Notes under the pieces: generated by a model | What the model was told of the DNA's origin: nothing | Database searches by the model: none | The model's input: the letters and a program-made list of their open reading frames with translations, nothing else | Translations under genes and position numbers: made by a program | From: an uncultured Synergistales bacterium | GTDB taxonomy: Bacteria; Synergistota; Synergistia; Synergistales; Aminobacteriaceae | Direction: 5' to 3' | Length of the DNA: 64,000 bases | Assembly: GCA_905233565.1 (NCBI GenBank) | Contig: CAJOCL010000003.1 | Location: 1-64,000 of the forward strand | Shown here: in pieces, positions 43,685-56,571 of the stretch | How positions within the stretch are numbered: position 1 is the stretch's first letter | How the letters are laid out: each line of letters begins with the position of its first letter

Positions 43685-44837
43685 TCTGTTCCGGCGGAAG
43701 TTCAAAGTCTCCTCCTGCTGTAGGTGTCGGCGCACCGTAACTGTTTCTGTTGAAGACATCGCGTTTTATTATCGTATCTCTTTCAGGATTGTAATTTGAT
43801 TGATTGTCCGTATTATTAGTTGTTGTCCGGGCTGTGCTTGTTATATTGTTCGTGCTTGACTGAAGGCTTATCGGTATCGGATAAGCTGAGACTGCGCAGT
43901 CTCCCGAAGTCTGAACGAACGTTACAGACCCGGCAGGAATCTTTATCGAGTTTCCGCGAATAAATACGCCGCTGACCAGTCCCAAAGGCCCTAACAACGC
44001 TGCGCCGGCTATGCTGACTGCACCGGCTCCGACGATTGCGCCCTCTCCCCTGTCTCCTGCCCTGCGGGCTTCTTTTATTGCGTTCTGTGCTTCCTCTCCG
44101 ACACTGACGGGCGGTCTTTGAGGCCCAAGCGGTATAAGTTCGTTGAATGACAATCTGACTTCGCCCGGTACTCCGAACATTCCCGGACGTTTTACATTCC
44201 GTACTTCAGTCATAAGCAATGAACCGGCAGGAGCTACAAGACACTGATTTACGATTAAATCATGGGTTAACTCAAGACGAACATAATCGCCGGCCTTTGA
44301 TTTTGCCGGGCTTAATTCGTCCATAAACCTGAATTTCATTACGGTATTTGCAGGAATTGTTACGATCTGTGCAGTTACGGGATCCATGATCAGTGTTGCT
44401 AAAAGGCTCTCTACCCTCATTACAATCGGATTTCCTGCCCTTGATGCCCCCGTTAAATTTGTTTCGATGTTTTCAAGGCGTTTCAGAGCAGGTTCAGAAG
44501 CACGGATTCTTTTGTCAACTACCCATTCAGCAACGCCTAGCTTGAACATCATTGAGGGCTGTTCGTCAGTGCCTATATCAAGGAAGTTCAGAATTGCGGC
44601 GTGTCTTTCCGCGATTGTTCCGGGTAAACTTCGGCCGAACAAATCCTCCTCAACCTTTGCAAGACGCTCTATTAATCCACCCTGAGATACATAGCCGTAT
44701 ATAATCTTCTCGATCTGACCCATCATCTGGCGCGATGAGCCTGAATTTAATTCAGGGTCGGGGACTGCCTCCGATGCGAGACAAACAGAAGACGAAAAAA
44801 CGAATACTAACAGAACAAAAATTTTTACAGCCTTCAT
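43674..44837 (-). CDS. Secreted protein, unknown
   Basis: The 387-residue product has a signal peptide (1 to about 21, MKAVKIFVLLVFVFSSSVCL). Next comes a helical part, QIEKIIYGYVSQGGLIERLAKVEEDLFG, which resembles the short repeats of some cyanobacterial and spirochete surface proteins. A beta-rich middle region follows (about 150-240), then a Gly/Ala-rich hydrophobic stretch (AIVGAGAVSIAGAALLGPLGLVSGVF) and an Asn/Ser/Thr-rich tail. I cannot name a function. It is co-transcribed with the gene at 42536-43684, overlapping it by 11 bases. Confidence 0.75.
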   Translation of the reverse strand: MKAVKIFVLLVFVFSSSVCLASEAVPDPELNSGSSRQMMGQIEKIIYGYVSQGGLIERLAKVEEDLFGRSLPGTIAERHAAILNFLDIGTDEQPSMMFKLGVAEWVVDKRIRASEPALKRLENIETNLTGASRAGNPIVMRVESLLATLIMDPVTAQIVTIPANTVMKFRFMDELSPAKSKAGDYVRLELTHDLIVNQCLVAPAGSLLMTEVRNVKRPGMFGVPGEVRLSFNELIPLGPQRPPVSVGEEAQNAIKEARRAGDRGEGAIVGAGAVSIAGAALLGPLGLVSGVFIRGNSIKIPAGSVTFVQTSGDCAVSAYPIPISLQSSTNNITSTARTTTNNTDNQSNYNPERDTIIKRDVFNRNSYGAPTPTAGGDFELPPEQNVN

Positions 44838-44855
44838 ATTTTGCGTTAAGCCTCC

Positions 44856-48081
<3,226 letters not shown>

Positions 48082-48319
48082 AAACAATTCCTCCCGACTT
48101 GCCGCGCAATTACGTAATATACGACATGTTAATTTTTTGATACCTCTAAAATTTTCAAATCAAGTTTGGCCGCTACGTATTATAACATATACAATAATCA
48201 TTATAAATACTTATACAGTAAATAAACTCACCTGTTCTTGATTGCGGTTATTATAACACAGCATAAACTCAGGTATTCAGCGGATTTTACCATTCTAAGA
48301 CGGTTAATTTTGCACTTTT
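48082..48319. promoter_or_regulatory. AT-rich promoter region before the LysM/M23-pyrG genes
   Basis: The 238-base gap holds no ORF. On the minus strand two perfect TATAAT boxes are visible (48250-48255 and 48179-48184), each able to serve transcription into the LysM/M23 gene. Their -35 boxes are weak, so neither promoter is certain. The alaX-like gene upstream on the same strand has no clear terminator here. Confidence 0.4.
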
Positions 48320-49528
48320 CTAAAATTGTTTCTTAAATTCCGAGACTGCTTCATCGAGTGCGGTGCTTAAAACTTCCTGATTTCTGCCCCAGCCTTGAGC
48401 GCAGAAAGAGCTTCCACCGCCTTTTCCGCCGAGAATATTTATTGCTTTCCTGAATGCCGGGCGGACATCAATATTTTTGTTATCCTTGCTGCTGCCGAAA
48501 ATAACGAAAACTCCTTCAGTATTTACACCTGCAAGAAAAGCGATTACATCGTGATCATTGTCAGTAACTAGCCTGAATAAATGCTTTATTTCGTCCTGTC
48601 CTGATGATTTCATGATGTGCCTGATGATTTTGTGAGTTCCGTGAGATTCTGAATCATTAACTAGGCTGTCGGCAAGCGGTTTCAGGAATCTTAAAACGGC
48701 AGCTTCATTCTGTACTTTAAGATCATGTATCTGAGATTTAAGTATTGCTATTTTTTCGTTGATTCCCTCATAGCCGCAGACTAATTCACTTTCAGCCTTT
48801 CTTACTTCAGAATACAGGGAGTTAAGCCACCTGTAAGCTGCTCTGCCTGATTTCAGATAAATTCTTGAACCGCCTTTGTGATTTTCGCATGAGGTTATTT
48901 TTATTAATCCTGCCTGACCTGTTGAGGATACATGAAGTCCGCAGCACGGCACGTAATCAACACCTTCAACTTTTACTATTCTGACGGGCGGAACTGCGTT
49001 TTCAGGCGGCAGCTTGCGGGCAAATTTTCGTATTTCTTCCATGTCAGGATAAATGACTTCAACGGGGATATCCTGCCATACTGCTTCATTGGCAGCCGCT
49101 TCAGCCTCGAGAATCTTGGCCATGTCTGCAGGAATGTCAGTGTCTATTGAGACGTTATCACCCTCAATTCTCATTCTGTCGGTGTGAATGTGATGTAAAT
49201 TCCAGAGGCTCCCGGCGAAAAGGTGTTCGCCTAAATGCTGCTGCATAAGTTCAAATCTGCGATCCCAGTCAAGAACGCCGTGAACTTTATTGCCGTCCGT
49301 GTCTACCGGTAATTTAGTGATGTGTGTTATTTCTTCGCCGTGTTCGGAAACTTCGAGGACTTCAACGCCGTTAAGAGTGCCTAAGTCGTAAGGCTGTCCG
49401 CCTCCGCTCGGGTAAAATAAAGTTTTGTCAAGAACTATGCTGTATTTTCCGTCATGCTCAGACTGTGAGATTATTTCAGCGTCAAATTCCCTTGCGTACA
49501 AGTCATCATAATATAATTTTTCGGTCAA
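48320..49528 (-). CDS. Alanyl-tRNA editing-like protein (AlaX/DHHA1)
   Basis: Free-standing relative of the editing domain of alanyl-tRNA synthetase that hydrolyses mischarged Ser- or Gly-tRNA(Ala). The 402-residue long form has the N-terminal part (FYPSGGGQPYD), the editing site with HLGEH where the family has HxxxH, and the second metal-binding pair in CCGLHVSSTGQ. A C-terminal DHHA1-like domain follows with a GGKGGGSSFCAQGWG motif. The start appears to be TTG at 49528, with AGGGAAG about ten bases upstream. It stands alone, divergent from serC. Confidence 0.85.
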   Translation of the reverse strand: MTEKLYYDDLYAREFDAEIISQSEHDGKYSIVLDKTLFYPSGGGQPYDLGTLNGVEVLEVSEHGEEITHITKLPVDTDGNKVHGVLDWDRRFELMQQHLGEHLFAGSLWNLHHIHTDRMRIEGDNVSIDTDIPADMAKILEAEAAANEAVWQDIPVEVIYPDMEEIRKFARKLPPENAVPPVRIVKVEGVDYVPCCGLHVSSTGQAGLIKITSCENHKGGSRIYLKSGRAAYRWLNSLYSEVRKAESELVCGYEGINEKIAILKSQIHDLKVQNEAAVLRFLKPLADSLVNDSESHGTHKIIRHIMKSSGQDEIKHLFRLVTDNDHDVIAFLAGVNTEGVFVIFGSSKDNKNIDVRPAFRKAINILGGKGGGSSFCAQGWGRNQEVLSTALDEAVSEFKKQF

Positions 49529-49632
49529 AATGTTTCACTTCCCTAAAAATTTTATGGGTGAATTATAATACAGTAATGAAGTAATGGTGCTTTATAAAAT
49601 AAATTTTTAATTTAGCAGGAGGAAATATAAAT

Positions 49633-50718
49633 TTGAGCAGAGTTTTTAACTTCAGCGCAGGCCCTGCCGTACTGCCTGAAGAAGTATTGATTACGGCACG
49701 TGATGAGATGTTAGAGTACGGAAATTCAGGCATGTCCGTAATGGAGATGAGCCACAGATCAAAGGACTTTGAGGAAATATTATTCACGGCAGAAAATGAC
49801 CTGCGTACACTGATGAATATTCCCGATAATTACAAAGTATTATTCCTTCAGGGCGGAGGCTGTACGCAGTTCGCAATGATTCCCATGAATTTAATGCGCA
49901 ACAGGTCAGCTGATTACGTAATTTCCGGCCAGTGGTCAAAAAAAGCAGCTCAGGAAGCAAAAATTTACGGTGAAATTCACGAAGCGGCAAGCTCAGCTGA
50001 CAAAAATTTTTCGTATGTCCCTGACTTCTCAAACATGAAAATAACGCCTGATGCTGATTACGTTTATATCTGTCAGAACGAGACCGTTCACGGCACGACG
50101 ATACGGACATTGCCGGACACAAAAGGGAAACCCCTTGTTGCTGACATATCGTCAATGTTCCTAAGCGAACCCGTTGATGTAAATAAATACGGCATAATCT
50201 GGGGAGGAGTTCAAAAAAACGTAGGCCCGGCAGGCGTTACGATCGTAATCATACGCGATGACCTTATACGTGATGATGTTATGCCCTTCACGCCTACAAT
50301 GATGAAATATAAAACTCATGCCGACAATAAATCACTCTATAACACACCGCCTTGTTATAACATTTATATATGCGGACTGGTCTTCAAATGGCTCTTAAAG
50401 TTAGGCGGAGTTCAGGCCATTCACAAAATAAATCAGAAAAAAGCAAAAATACTCTATGATTATCTTGACGGCTCGAAACTCTTTCACGGAACTGTCGAAA
50501 AGAAAGACCGTTCTTTAATGAATGTACCGTTTGTTACGGGCAGCAAAGAACTTGACGCGGAATTTTGTTCACAGGCTGAAAAAGCAGGATTACGGAACAT
50601 TAAGGGACACCGTTCAGTCGGAGGAATGAGAGCATCTCTATATAACGCAATGCCTGTTGAAGGGGTTAACGCCCTTGTTGATTTCATGGCCGGATTTGAG
50701 GAGAAGCATAAATGTTAG
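49633..50718 (+). CDS. serC: Phosphoserine aminotransferase
   Basis: PLP enzyme that makes 3-phosphoserine from 3-phosphohydroxypyruvate and glutamate. The 361 residues start with VFNFSAGPAVLPEEVL; SGMSVMEMSHRS and FLQGGGCTQFAM follow. The PLP lysine is K195 in WGGVQKNVGPAG. The late KGHRSVGGMRASLYNAMP is typical. The start is TTG at 49633, nine bases after AGGAGGA. It overlaps serA by seven bases, so the first two steps of serine synthesis are translationally coupled. Confidence 0.95.
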   Translation: MSRVFNFSAGPAVLPEEVLITARDEMLEYGNSGMSVMEMSHRSKDFEEILFTAENDLRTLMNIPDNYKVLFLQGGGCTQFAMIPMNLMRNRSADYVISGQWSKKAAQEAKIYGEIHEAASSADKNFSYVPDFSNMKITPDADYVYICQNETVHGTTIRTLPDTKGKPLVADISSMFLSEPVDVNKYGIIWGGVQKNVGPAGVTIVIIRDDLIRDDVMPFTPTMMKYKTHADNKSLYNTPPCYNIYICGLVFKWLLKLGGVQAIHKINQKKAKILYDYLDGSKLFHGTVEKKDRSLMNVPFVTGSKELDAEFCSQAEKAGLRNIKGHRSVGGMRASLYNAMPVEGVNALVDFMAGFEEKHKC

Positions 50719-51908
50719 CACCTAAAGAACGCAAAATATTTTGTCTCAACAACATAGCTGATGCAGGGCTGGCAAAATTCAGGAAGGGTTACAGCATAAC
50801 GGAAAATATTGACGAAGCTGCAGGGATTTTAGTACGTTCAGCGGACATGAAGACTATGGATTTTCACGAGGGATTAAGAGCCATTGCCCGCGCCGGTGCA
50901 GGTGTCAATAATATCCCGATTGATAAATGTTCCGAGAGAGGTATAGTAGTCTTCAACACTCCCGGAGCAAACGCAAACAGCGTTAAAGAACTCGTAATCG
51001 CCGGACTGCTTTTAGCCTCAAGGGATATTTACGGCGGTATCTCATGGATAAAAAATAATTCAGATAATGAAGACATAACGAAACTTGCTGAAAAAGCAAA
51101 AAAGAATTTTTCAGGCCATGAAATAAAAGGCAAAACACTCGGAGTTATAGGGCTGGGGGCTATAGGCGTTCAGGTTGCTAATGCCGCCATATCTCTCGGA
51201 ATGCAGGTACTTGGTTATGATCCGTATCTGTCATTAAAATCTGCGTGGATGTTAAGCCCGATGGTAAAACATGCCGACACTCCAGAAGAAGTTTACTCCG
51301 CTTCAGACTTCATAACTATTCATGTTCCCGCAATGGACTCAACAAGGCACATGATTAACGCCGATGCAATATCAAAAATGAAATCAGGCATAAAAATAAT
51401 GAATTTTGCGCGTGATGTTCTTGTTGACGAAGAGGCACTCAAAGACGCAATGACTTCAGGCCATGTTAAAGCGTATGTCTCAGATTTCCCGAACACGATG
51501 AGCGTAAATCTTCCAAACGCCATAATCCTTCCTCATTTGGGAGCGTCAACGGAAGAGGCCGAAGAGAACTGCGCAATAATGGCAGCATTGCAGCTTCAGG
51601 ATTATCTTGACAACGGGAATATAACTAACAGTGTTAATTTCCCTGAAACTAACGCGGGAACCTGCGGAGCTGAAGCAAGAGTTGCGATACTTCACAGGAA
51701 TATACCGAACATGCTCTCAGGGATAACGTCATTTTTCGGCAGCAACGGCCTTAATATCGAGAATCTCATAAACAGGGCCAGAGGCTCATACGCGTACACG
51801 CTCGTTGATATTTCGCACAAGATGCCTGATGACACGACAGAAAGATTGCGCGAGATTAACGGAGTTTTGAGAGTAAGAAGGGTAAAAGAAAGAAGTCAGG
51901 GCTGGTAA
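50712..51908 (+). CDS. serA: D-3-phosphoglycerate dehydrogenase
   Basis: Oxidises 3-phosphoglycerate to 3-phosphohydroxypyruvate, the entry to serine synthesis. The 398-residue short form has the NAD domain with LGVIGLGAIGVQVANAA and the catalytic Arg, Glu and His in a typical order. IARAGAGVNNIPIDKC, FNTPGANANSVKELV and LPHLGASTEEAEENCA are recognisable. A C-terminal ACT-like domain (about 325-398) probably gives serine control. It follows serC with a seven-base overlap and ends at a bidirectional terminator. Confidence 0.93.
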   Translation: MLAPKERKIFCLNNIADAGLAKFRKGYSITENIDEAAGILVRSADMKTMDFHEGLRAIARAGAGVNNIPIDKCSERGIVVFNTPGANANSVKELVIAGLLLASRDIYGGISWIKNNSDNEDITKLAEKAKKNFSGHEIKGKTLGVIGLGAIGVQVANAAISLGMQVLGYDPYLSLKSAWMLSPMVKHADTPEEVYSASDFITIHVPAMDSTRHMINADAISKMKSGIKIMNFARDVLVDEEALKDAMTSGHVKAYVSDFPNTMSVNLPNAIILPHLGASTEEAEENCAIMAALQLQDYLDNGNITNSVNFPETNAGTCGAEARVAILHRNIPNMLSGITSFFGSNGLNIENLINRARGSYAYTLVDISHKMPDDTTERLREINGVLRVRRVKERSQGW

Positions 51909-51917
51909 AAAAAATTT

Positions 51918-51949
51918 CCCCTTGCAGTGAATTGCAGGGGGATTTTTTT
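51918..51949. terminator. Bidirectional rho-independent terminator
   Basis: A nine-pair stem (51918-51926 with 51933-51941, one T-G pair) is followed by seven T residues on the plus strand. On the minus strand a run of eight T residues follows after three bases. It separates the convergent serA and mutS genes. Confidence 0.9.
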
Positions 51950-51953
51950 ATAT

Positions 51954-54527
51954 TCAGGATGCAAGAGCAACACTGCTTCGGTTTTTCATTTTGTTTAATA
52001 TTTTTAACGCCTCCATAGGCGTAATATTATCCGTATCAAGCGAGGAAAGTTCTTCAAGTATTGCATCACTTTCAGGCGAAAGCAGCATTATTTGTCTTTT
52101 CAGTGCTGTCTGTGGCAAAGGCTCGGGAATTTCAGCAGTTTTCAAACCGTCCTTCTCAAAAATTCCAAGAAGTTCAAATGCTCGTCTCAAAACAACATCA
52201 GGAAGCCCCGCGATTCTTGCTACTTCAATGCCGTAAGATCTTCCAGCTGCTCCCGGCACTACCTGATGAAGGAATAATATTCCGTCTTTGCCTTCTGAAA
52301 CCGTCATGCTGTAATTTTTAACGCCTTCTAATCTTTCCTCAAGGCATGTAAGCTCATGATAGTGAGTTGCAAAAAGCACCCTTGATTTTGACGCTCCATG
52401 CAAATATTCAAGAACTGCCCAAGCTATGCTCATTCCGTCATATGTTGCAGTACCGCGCCCGACCTCGTCAAGTATTATCATGCTCCTGTCAGTAACGTTG
52501 TTTAATATATTAGCCGTCTCTAGCATTTCTACCATGAATGTACTTGACCCCTTCACTAAATCATCACGCGCACCGATCCTCGTGAATACCCTGTCAACAA
52601 GTCCGATTCTCGCGTTTTCTGCCGGAATCCATAACCCTGCCTGAGACATTATCACGAGAAGTGCGGACATTCGGAGCCATGTCGATTTCCCGGCCATGTT
52701 CGGCCCCGTCAGTATGATTACGCGGCTTTCACGGCTCATGTTTACATCATTAGGGACAAAACCGGCCTCTTTAAGCTCGTTTTCAATAACGGGGTGTCTT
52801 CCTCCCTTTATGTCTATTACGTCAGAATCATCAACAACGGGCGAAACATAATTCCTTGAGCGCGCAATCTCAGCCGATGACGATACGCAGTCAAGTATTC
52901 CGAGCAGCCTTCCGGTAAGCTGCAATTCCCTGCTGTTTTCGAGTACTTTATTTATGACTGATTTATACAGTTCACCTTCAACCCTTGAGATTTCGGCACC
53001 GCTGTTTTTCATTTTAATTTCAAAATCTTTAAGCTCAGGTGTAGTGTAACGCTTGGCATTAACAAGAGTCTGTGTCTGTTTGAAATAATCGGGCTGAACC
53101 GTAAGCCCTGATTTCCCGGCCTCAAGATAATATCCGAATGCGTTCGTGTAACCTGCCTTTAATTTCGGGGTTGATGTAGCCTGCCTCTCACGTTCGACAT
53201 AATCGGAAAGCCATTCCTCGCCCCTCTGTGAAATCTCGCGTAAAGATGCAAGTTCCCCGCTGAATGATGAGCGTATAACGGGCGATGCTCCGAGAAGACG
53301 CGGGAGCTTATCTTCTAATGCGTCCTCAAGATAATTGCTTAAACCGCTTAAATCAGGCAGAGTTTCAAGAAGTCCTTTGAGAGGCTCATCAAGTTTTATA
53401 TTCTTTATATTCGGTATAACTCTTAAAGTGTCCCTGACTGATCCTAAATCTATAGGGTTACCTGTTCCAAGTGCAAGCCTTGAAATTGAGCGTTCAATGT
53501 CCCTTGTTCCTGATAAATAATCCTGAAGTTCAGCACATTCCCTTTTTGATTTGACTAAAACTCCGATCGCGTTCTGTCTCCGTTCGATTGCCTTAATATC
53601 CATTAAGGGACGTAAAAGCCAATCTCTGAGCGTCCGCCGTCCCGTGTTAGTTCTGCATTTGTCTATTGACGAAAAGAGCGAGACACTTCCGGCTGAAGTT
53701 TCGGGGATTAACTCAAGATTTTTCTGTGCTGACGAATCAAGGCTCATTCTGTCTTTTATTATTAACGGCGAAAGTTTAAGAACGTTATTGAGCATGCTGA
53801 ACTGAGTTGCGCTCAGATAATCGAGTGCAGCCCAAGCAGGGCCGGTGCATAAATCGCCCTCGCTTATTCCGAACCCGTCAAGTTTAACGGCGTGAAGTGC
53901 ATTTTTCAGCCTTGCGGAAGCGTTTTCAGGCTTGAAAGTTTCAGGCGGTACGGGCCTGAGATTATAGGCGTTCAAAAAATCAGGAAGCGTCTTTATATTT
54001 GAAGGGTAAAGGACTTCTCCCGGCGCAAAAGCTGACAGCATCGCCTCAGCGTCCCTTGTGTTCAAAGTACCGGCCTCAAGCTGCCCCGTATTAACCGAAA
54101 GAAGAGCCATAGCAGTTTTGTTTTTCATCGGCCAGACTGACGCTAAATGCGCCGATTCTCCTGCCTCGTCTTCAGGTACGTAAGTTCCGGGCGTAACGAC
54201 ACGGATTACACGGCGTTCAACAAGACCTTTCGGATTAGGTTCGCTGACCTGATCGCATATTGCAGCCCTGTAACCTGCCTTTATTAGACGCGATAAATAA
54301 GAGTTCAAAGCGTGATGGGGAATCCCGGCCATTGGGATTTTCTTGTCGGCACTCTTTGATGTCAGTGCTATATCAAGGACGGCTGAAGCAGTACGGGCAT
54401 CATCGAAAAATATCTCATAAAAATCTCCCATTCTGAATAATAATATCGTGTCGGGATACTGCTCTTTGAATGTCTTGAACTGTTCAAGCCAAGGTGTCAT
54501 TTTTACATCAGAAGGTATAATGCTCAT
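51954..54527 (-). CDS. mutS: DNA mismatch repair protein MutS
   Basis: Recognises mispairs and starts methyl- or strand-directed repair. The 857 residues have the mismatch-binding domain I with DTILLFRMGDFYEIFFDDA (Phe-x-Glu of the wedge), the lever and clamp domains, and the ATPase with Walker A LTGPNMAGKSTWLR (about 620), STFMVEM, LDEVGRGTATYDGMSIAW and FATHYHEL. The length is normal. Its start overlaps the stop of ttcA by four bases. No mutL is in view. Confidence 0.97.
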   Translation of the reverse strand: MSIIPSDVKMTPWLEQFKTFKEQYPDTILLFRMGDFYEIFFDDARTASAVLDIALTSKSADKKIPMAGIPHHALNSYLSRLIKAGYRAAICDQVSEPNPKGLVERRVIRVVTPGTYVPEDEAGESAHLASVWPMKNKTAMALLSVNTGQLEAGTLNTRDAEAMLSAFAPGEVLYPSNIKTLPDFLNAYNLRPVPPETFKPENASARLKNALHAVKLDGFGISEGDLCTGPAWAALDYLSATQFSMLNNVLKLSPLIIKDRMSLDSSAQKNLELIPETSAGSVSLFSSIDKCRTNTGRRTLRDWLLRPLMDIKAIERRQNAIGVLVKSKRECAELQDYLSGTRDIERSISRLALGTGNPIDLGSVRDTLRVIPNIKNIKLDEPLKGLLETLPDLSGLSNYLEDALEDKLPRLLGASPVIRSSFSGELASLREISQRGEEWLSDYVERERQATSTPKLKAGYTNAFGYYLEAGKSGLTVQPDYFKQTQTLVNAKRYTTPELKDFEIKMKNSGAEISRVEGELYKSVINKVLENSRELQLTGRLLGILDCVSSSAEIARSRNYVSPVVDDSDVIDIKGGRHPVIENELKEAGFVPNDVNMSRESRVIILTGPNMAGKSTWLRMSALLVIMSQAGLWIPAENARIGLVDRVFTRIGARDDLVKGSSTFMVEMLETANILNNVTDRSMIILDEVGRGTATYDGMSIAWAVLEYLHGASKSRVLFATHYHELTCLEERLEGVKNYSMTVSEGKDGILFLHQVVPGAAGRSYGIEVARIAGLPDVVLRRAFELLGIFEKDGLKTAEIPEPLPQTALKRQIMLLSPESDAILEELSSLDTDNITPMEALKILNKMKNRSSVALAS

Positions 54528-55246
54528 ATCGTCCAGCTTTCAGAATCTGATAAATTTTTCAGTACATTTAATATTTTACCGTATAAATCAGGTATAGTCT
54601 TCCTTAATTCGGCTATGTACTCACGTATTCTCTGTCTTTCAGTCTTTCCGTTGAAAGGGCAGGGGCTTGAAATTACGGGCAGATTCAGGCGTTCAACCTC
54701 GTCAATAATTGCCTGTTCAGTTGAAAGTACAAGAGGACGTATGACGGTTACGCCGGTTCTTGACATTAAGGCTTTAGGCTTGAAACTTTTTGCGCGGCCT
54801 GAATTAAACATGTTCATAAAGAAAGTTTCTACAGCGTCATCAAGAGTGTGTCCGAGTGCCAATTTTCCGTAATTGTTCTGTGATGCCCATGAGCTTAATA
54901 TTCCGCGCCTCATGTTAGCACAGAATGAACAGGGTGATTTTTCCTGCCTTGCGCGGATTATGCCGATAATGTCTTGTTCAATTTCAATATATTTTATTCC
55001 CTTGAAATCACAATAATCTTTCAGGGGCTGCGTATTCATTCCTGAAAGTCTGACGGTCAGAGCTGCAACTGAAAATTTAACGGGGCTTCTTCTTGAAAAT
55101 TCATGAAGTGCATGAAGCAGTAGCAAGCTGTCTTTTCCGCCTGAAAGCCCGGCCAGAACATTATCGCCTTCGTTTATCATCTGCCATTGAGATAATGCCT
55201 GTCCGATTTTCCGCCTCACTGAATTGTTCAACGAATCATCAATCAT
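54524..55246 (-). CDS. ttcA: tRNA 2-thiocytidine synthetase TtcA
   Basis: Thiolates C32 of certain tRNAs with an iron-sulfur cluster and ATP. The 240-residue PP-loop enzyme has the loop AGLSGGKDSLLLL (about 32-44). The three cluster-ligand cysteines are in SPCSFCANMRRG (C106, C109) and SSPCPFNGKTERQRIRE (about C196), with GHTLDDAVET between. The spacing matches TtcA of E. coli. It stands between the MacB-type permease (upstream by one base) and mutS. Confidence 0.92.
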   Translation of the reverse strand: MIDDSLNNSVRRKIGQALSQWQMINEGDNVLAGLSGGKDSLLLLHALHEFSRRSPVKFSVAALTVRLSGMNTQPLKDYCDFKGIKYIEIEQDIIGIIRARQEKSPCSFCANMRRGILSSWASQNNYGKLALGHTLDDAVETFFMNMFNSGRAKSFKPKALMSRTGVTVIRPLVLSTEQAIIDEVERLNLPVISSPCPFNGKTERQRIREYIAELRKTIPDLYGKILNVLKNLSDSESWTI

Positions 55247-55247
55247 T

Positions 55248-56468
55248 TTATTCTGTCCTCAAAGCCTCAATGGGATCAAGGTTTGACGCTTTCCAGGCCG
55301 GCCATAAGCCGAAAAGAATCCCGACAAATGCAGAAAAACCGGCAGCAAGGACTATAGAATGAGGTGATATTACCGTTATCCAGCCGAAAAATATTGTTAC
55401 TGCCTTTGATATTCCTACACCGATTAAAATTCCTATTGCTCCGCCCAGAAACGATAAAACTACGGACTCAGTAAGAAACTGTACCCTTACATTTGACGGC
55501 CTCGCACCTACAGCCATTCTTATGCCGATCTCGCGTGTACGTTCACTGACTGAAACCAGCATGATATTCATGATACCTATTCCGCCGACAAGAAGAGATA
55601 TTGACGCTACAGAACCGAGCAGTATACTCATTACGTTTACGGTATTGGTCATATTTTCTTCTACTTCCGTCATGTTGCGTATAGTGAAATCGTTGTCCAT
55701 GCCTTCAGTAAGTTTATGCCTCTGCCTTAAAAGCGTTATTATTTCCTTTTCTGCAAGTTCTACGGAATGTTCGTCTTTTGCCTGAACGTTTATGCGCCTG
55801 ACTGAATTATTATTCGCTCCGCTGCGTGACAGTCTGTGCTGTGCCGTCGTTACGGGTATAAGAATGAAATCATCCTGATCCTGCCCCCATGAATTGGCAC
55901 CTTTTTTTGTCGTCATACCTATAACCCTGAAAGGCACGTTTCTTATTCTTATAGTAGCGTCTATGGGATCGGCATAACCGAATAATTCCTTTGCTACAGT
56001 CTGGCCGATTACGCATACTTTCGTGCCGGATCTTACGTCCTGTTCGGTAAACATGACTCCGCTTGCCATCGTCCAGTTTCTTATCTGCATAATATCCGGA
56101 GTACTGCCCGTAACGCTGGTGTTCCAGTTTGAATTTCCGTAAATAGCCTGAGCTGAGGCATTCACTTCGGGTGCTGTACGGGCAACATAAAAAGTGTCTT
56201 CTGCAATAGCGTACGAGTCATCAAGCGTCAATGAAAAGCCTGAACCTGCCGCGCCCCTTGCGCCCGTTGAATTTGGCGGTGCCGGCATGACGATTAACAG
56301 GTTGGAACCGAAATTCGATATTGCCTCTTCAACCTGCATTGATGCTCCAAGTCCTATGGCTACCATTGTGATTACTGCTCCGACACCGATTATTATTCCC
56401 AGCATTGTTAAAAGTGAACGGGTTCTGTTGCTCATCAAAGAGCGTAAAGCAGTCTTTATAATTTCCAT
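55248..56468 (-). CDS. MacB-type ABC transporter permease
   Basis: Membrane subunit of a MacB-class efflux or export system, 406 residues. It has the N-terminal transmembrane segment with SLMSNRTRSLLTMLGIIIGVG, a large periplasmic MacB core domain (about 40-270) and a C-terminal FtsX-like block of three transmembrane segments (GGIGIMNIMLVSVSERTREIGIRMAVGA). It lacks the ATPase domain of fused MacB, and no ABC ATPase gene is adjacent, so the ATPase must be elsewhere. It is the first gene of an operon with ttcA and mutS, and the export substrate is unknown. Confidence 0.88.
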   Translation of the reverse strand: MEIIKTALRSLMSNRTRSLLTMLGIIIGVGAVITMVAIGLGASMQVEEAISNFGSNLLIVMPAPPNSTGARGAAGSGFSLTLDDSYAIAEDTFYVARTAPEVNASAQAIYGNSNWNTSVTGSTPDIMQIRNWTMASGVMFTEQDVRSGTKVCVIGQTVAKELFGYADPIDATIRIRNVPFRVIGMTTKKGANSWGQDQDDFILIPVTTAQHRLSRSGANNNSVRRINVQAKDEHSVELAEKEIITLLRQRHKLTEGMDNDFTIRNMTEVEENMTNTVNVMSILLGSVASISLLVGGIGIMNIMLVSVSERTREIGIRMAVGARPSNVRVQFLTESVVLSFLGGAIGILIGVGISKAVTIFFGWITVISPHSIVLAAGFSAFVGILFGLWPAWKASNLDPIEALRTE

Positions 56469-56571
56469 GTTTTATATAATCACTCCGCCTCAAAAATTTT
56501 TTTGTTGTAATGCTATAATAACTCAAATTGTCAAAATTGTATTTTTTGAAACGGAGGAATTGTTAATCATC

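Noticed and set aside
56194-56571. Upstream extension of the PH-domain gene
   Set aside because: The extra residues lie antisense to the MacB-type permease start and lack a ribosome site; the domain begins at the ATG at 56572.
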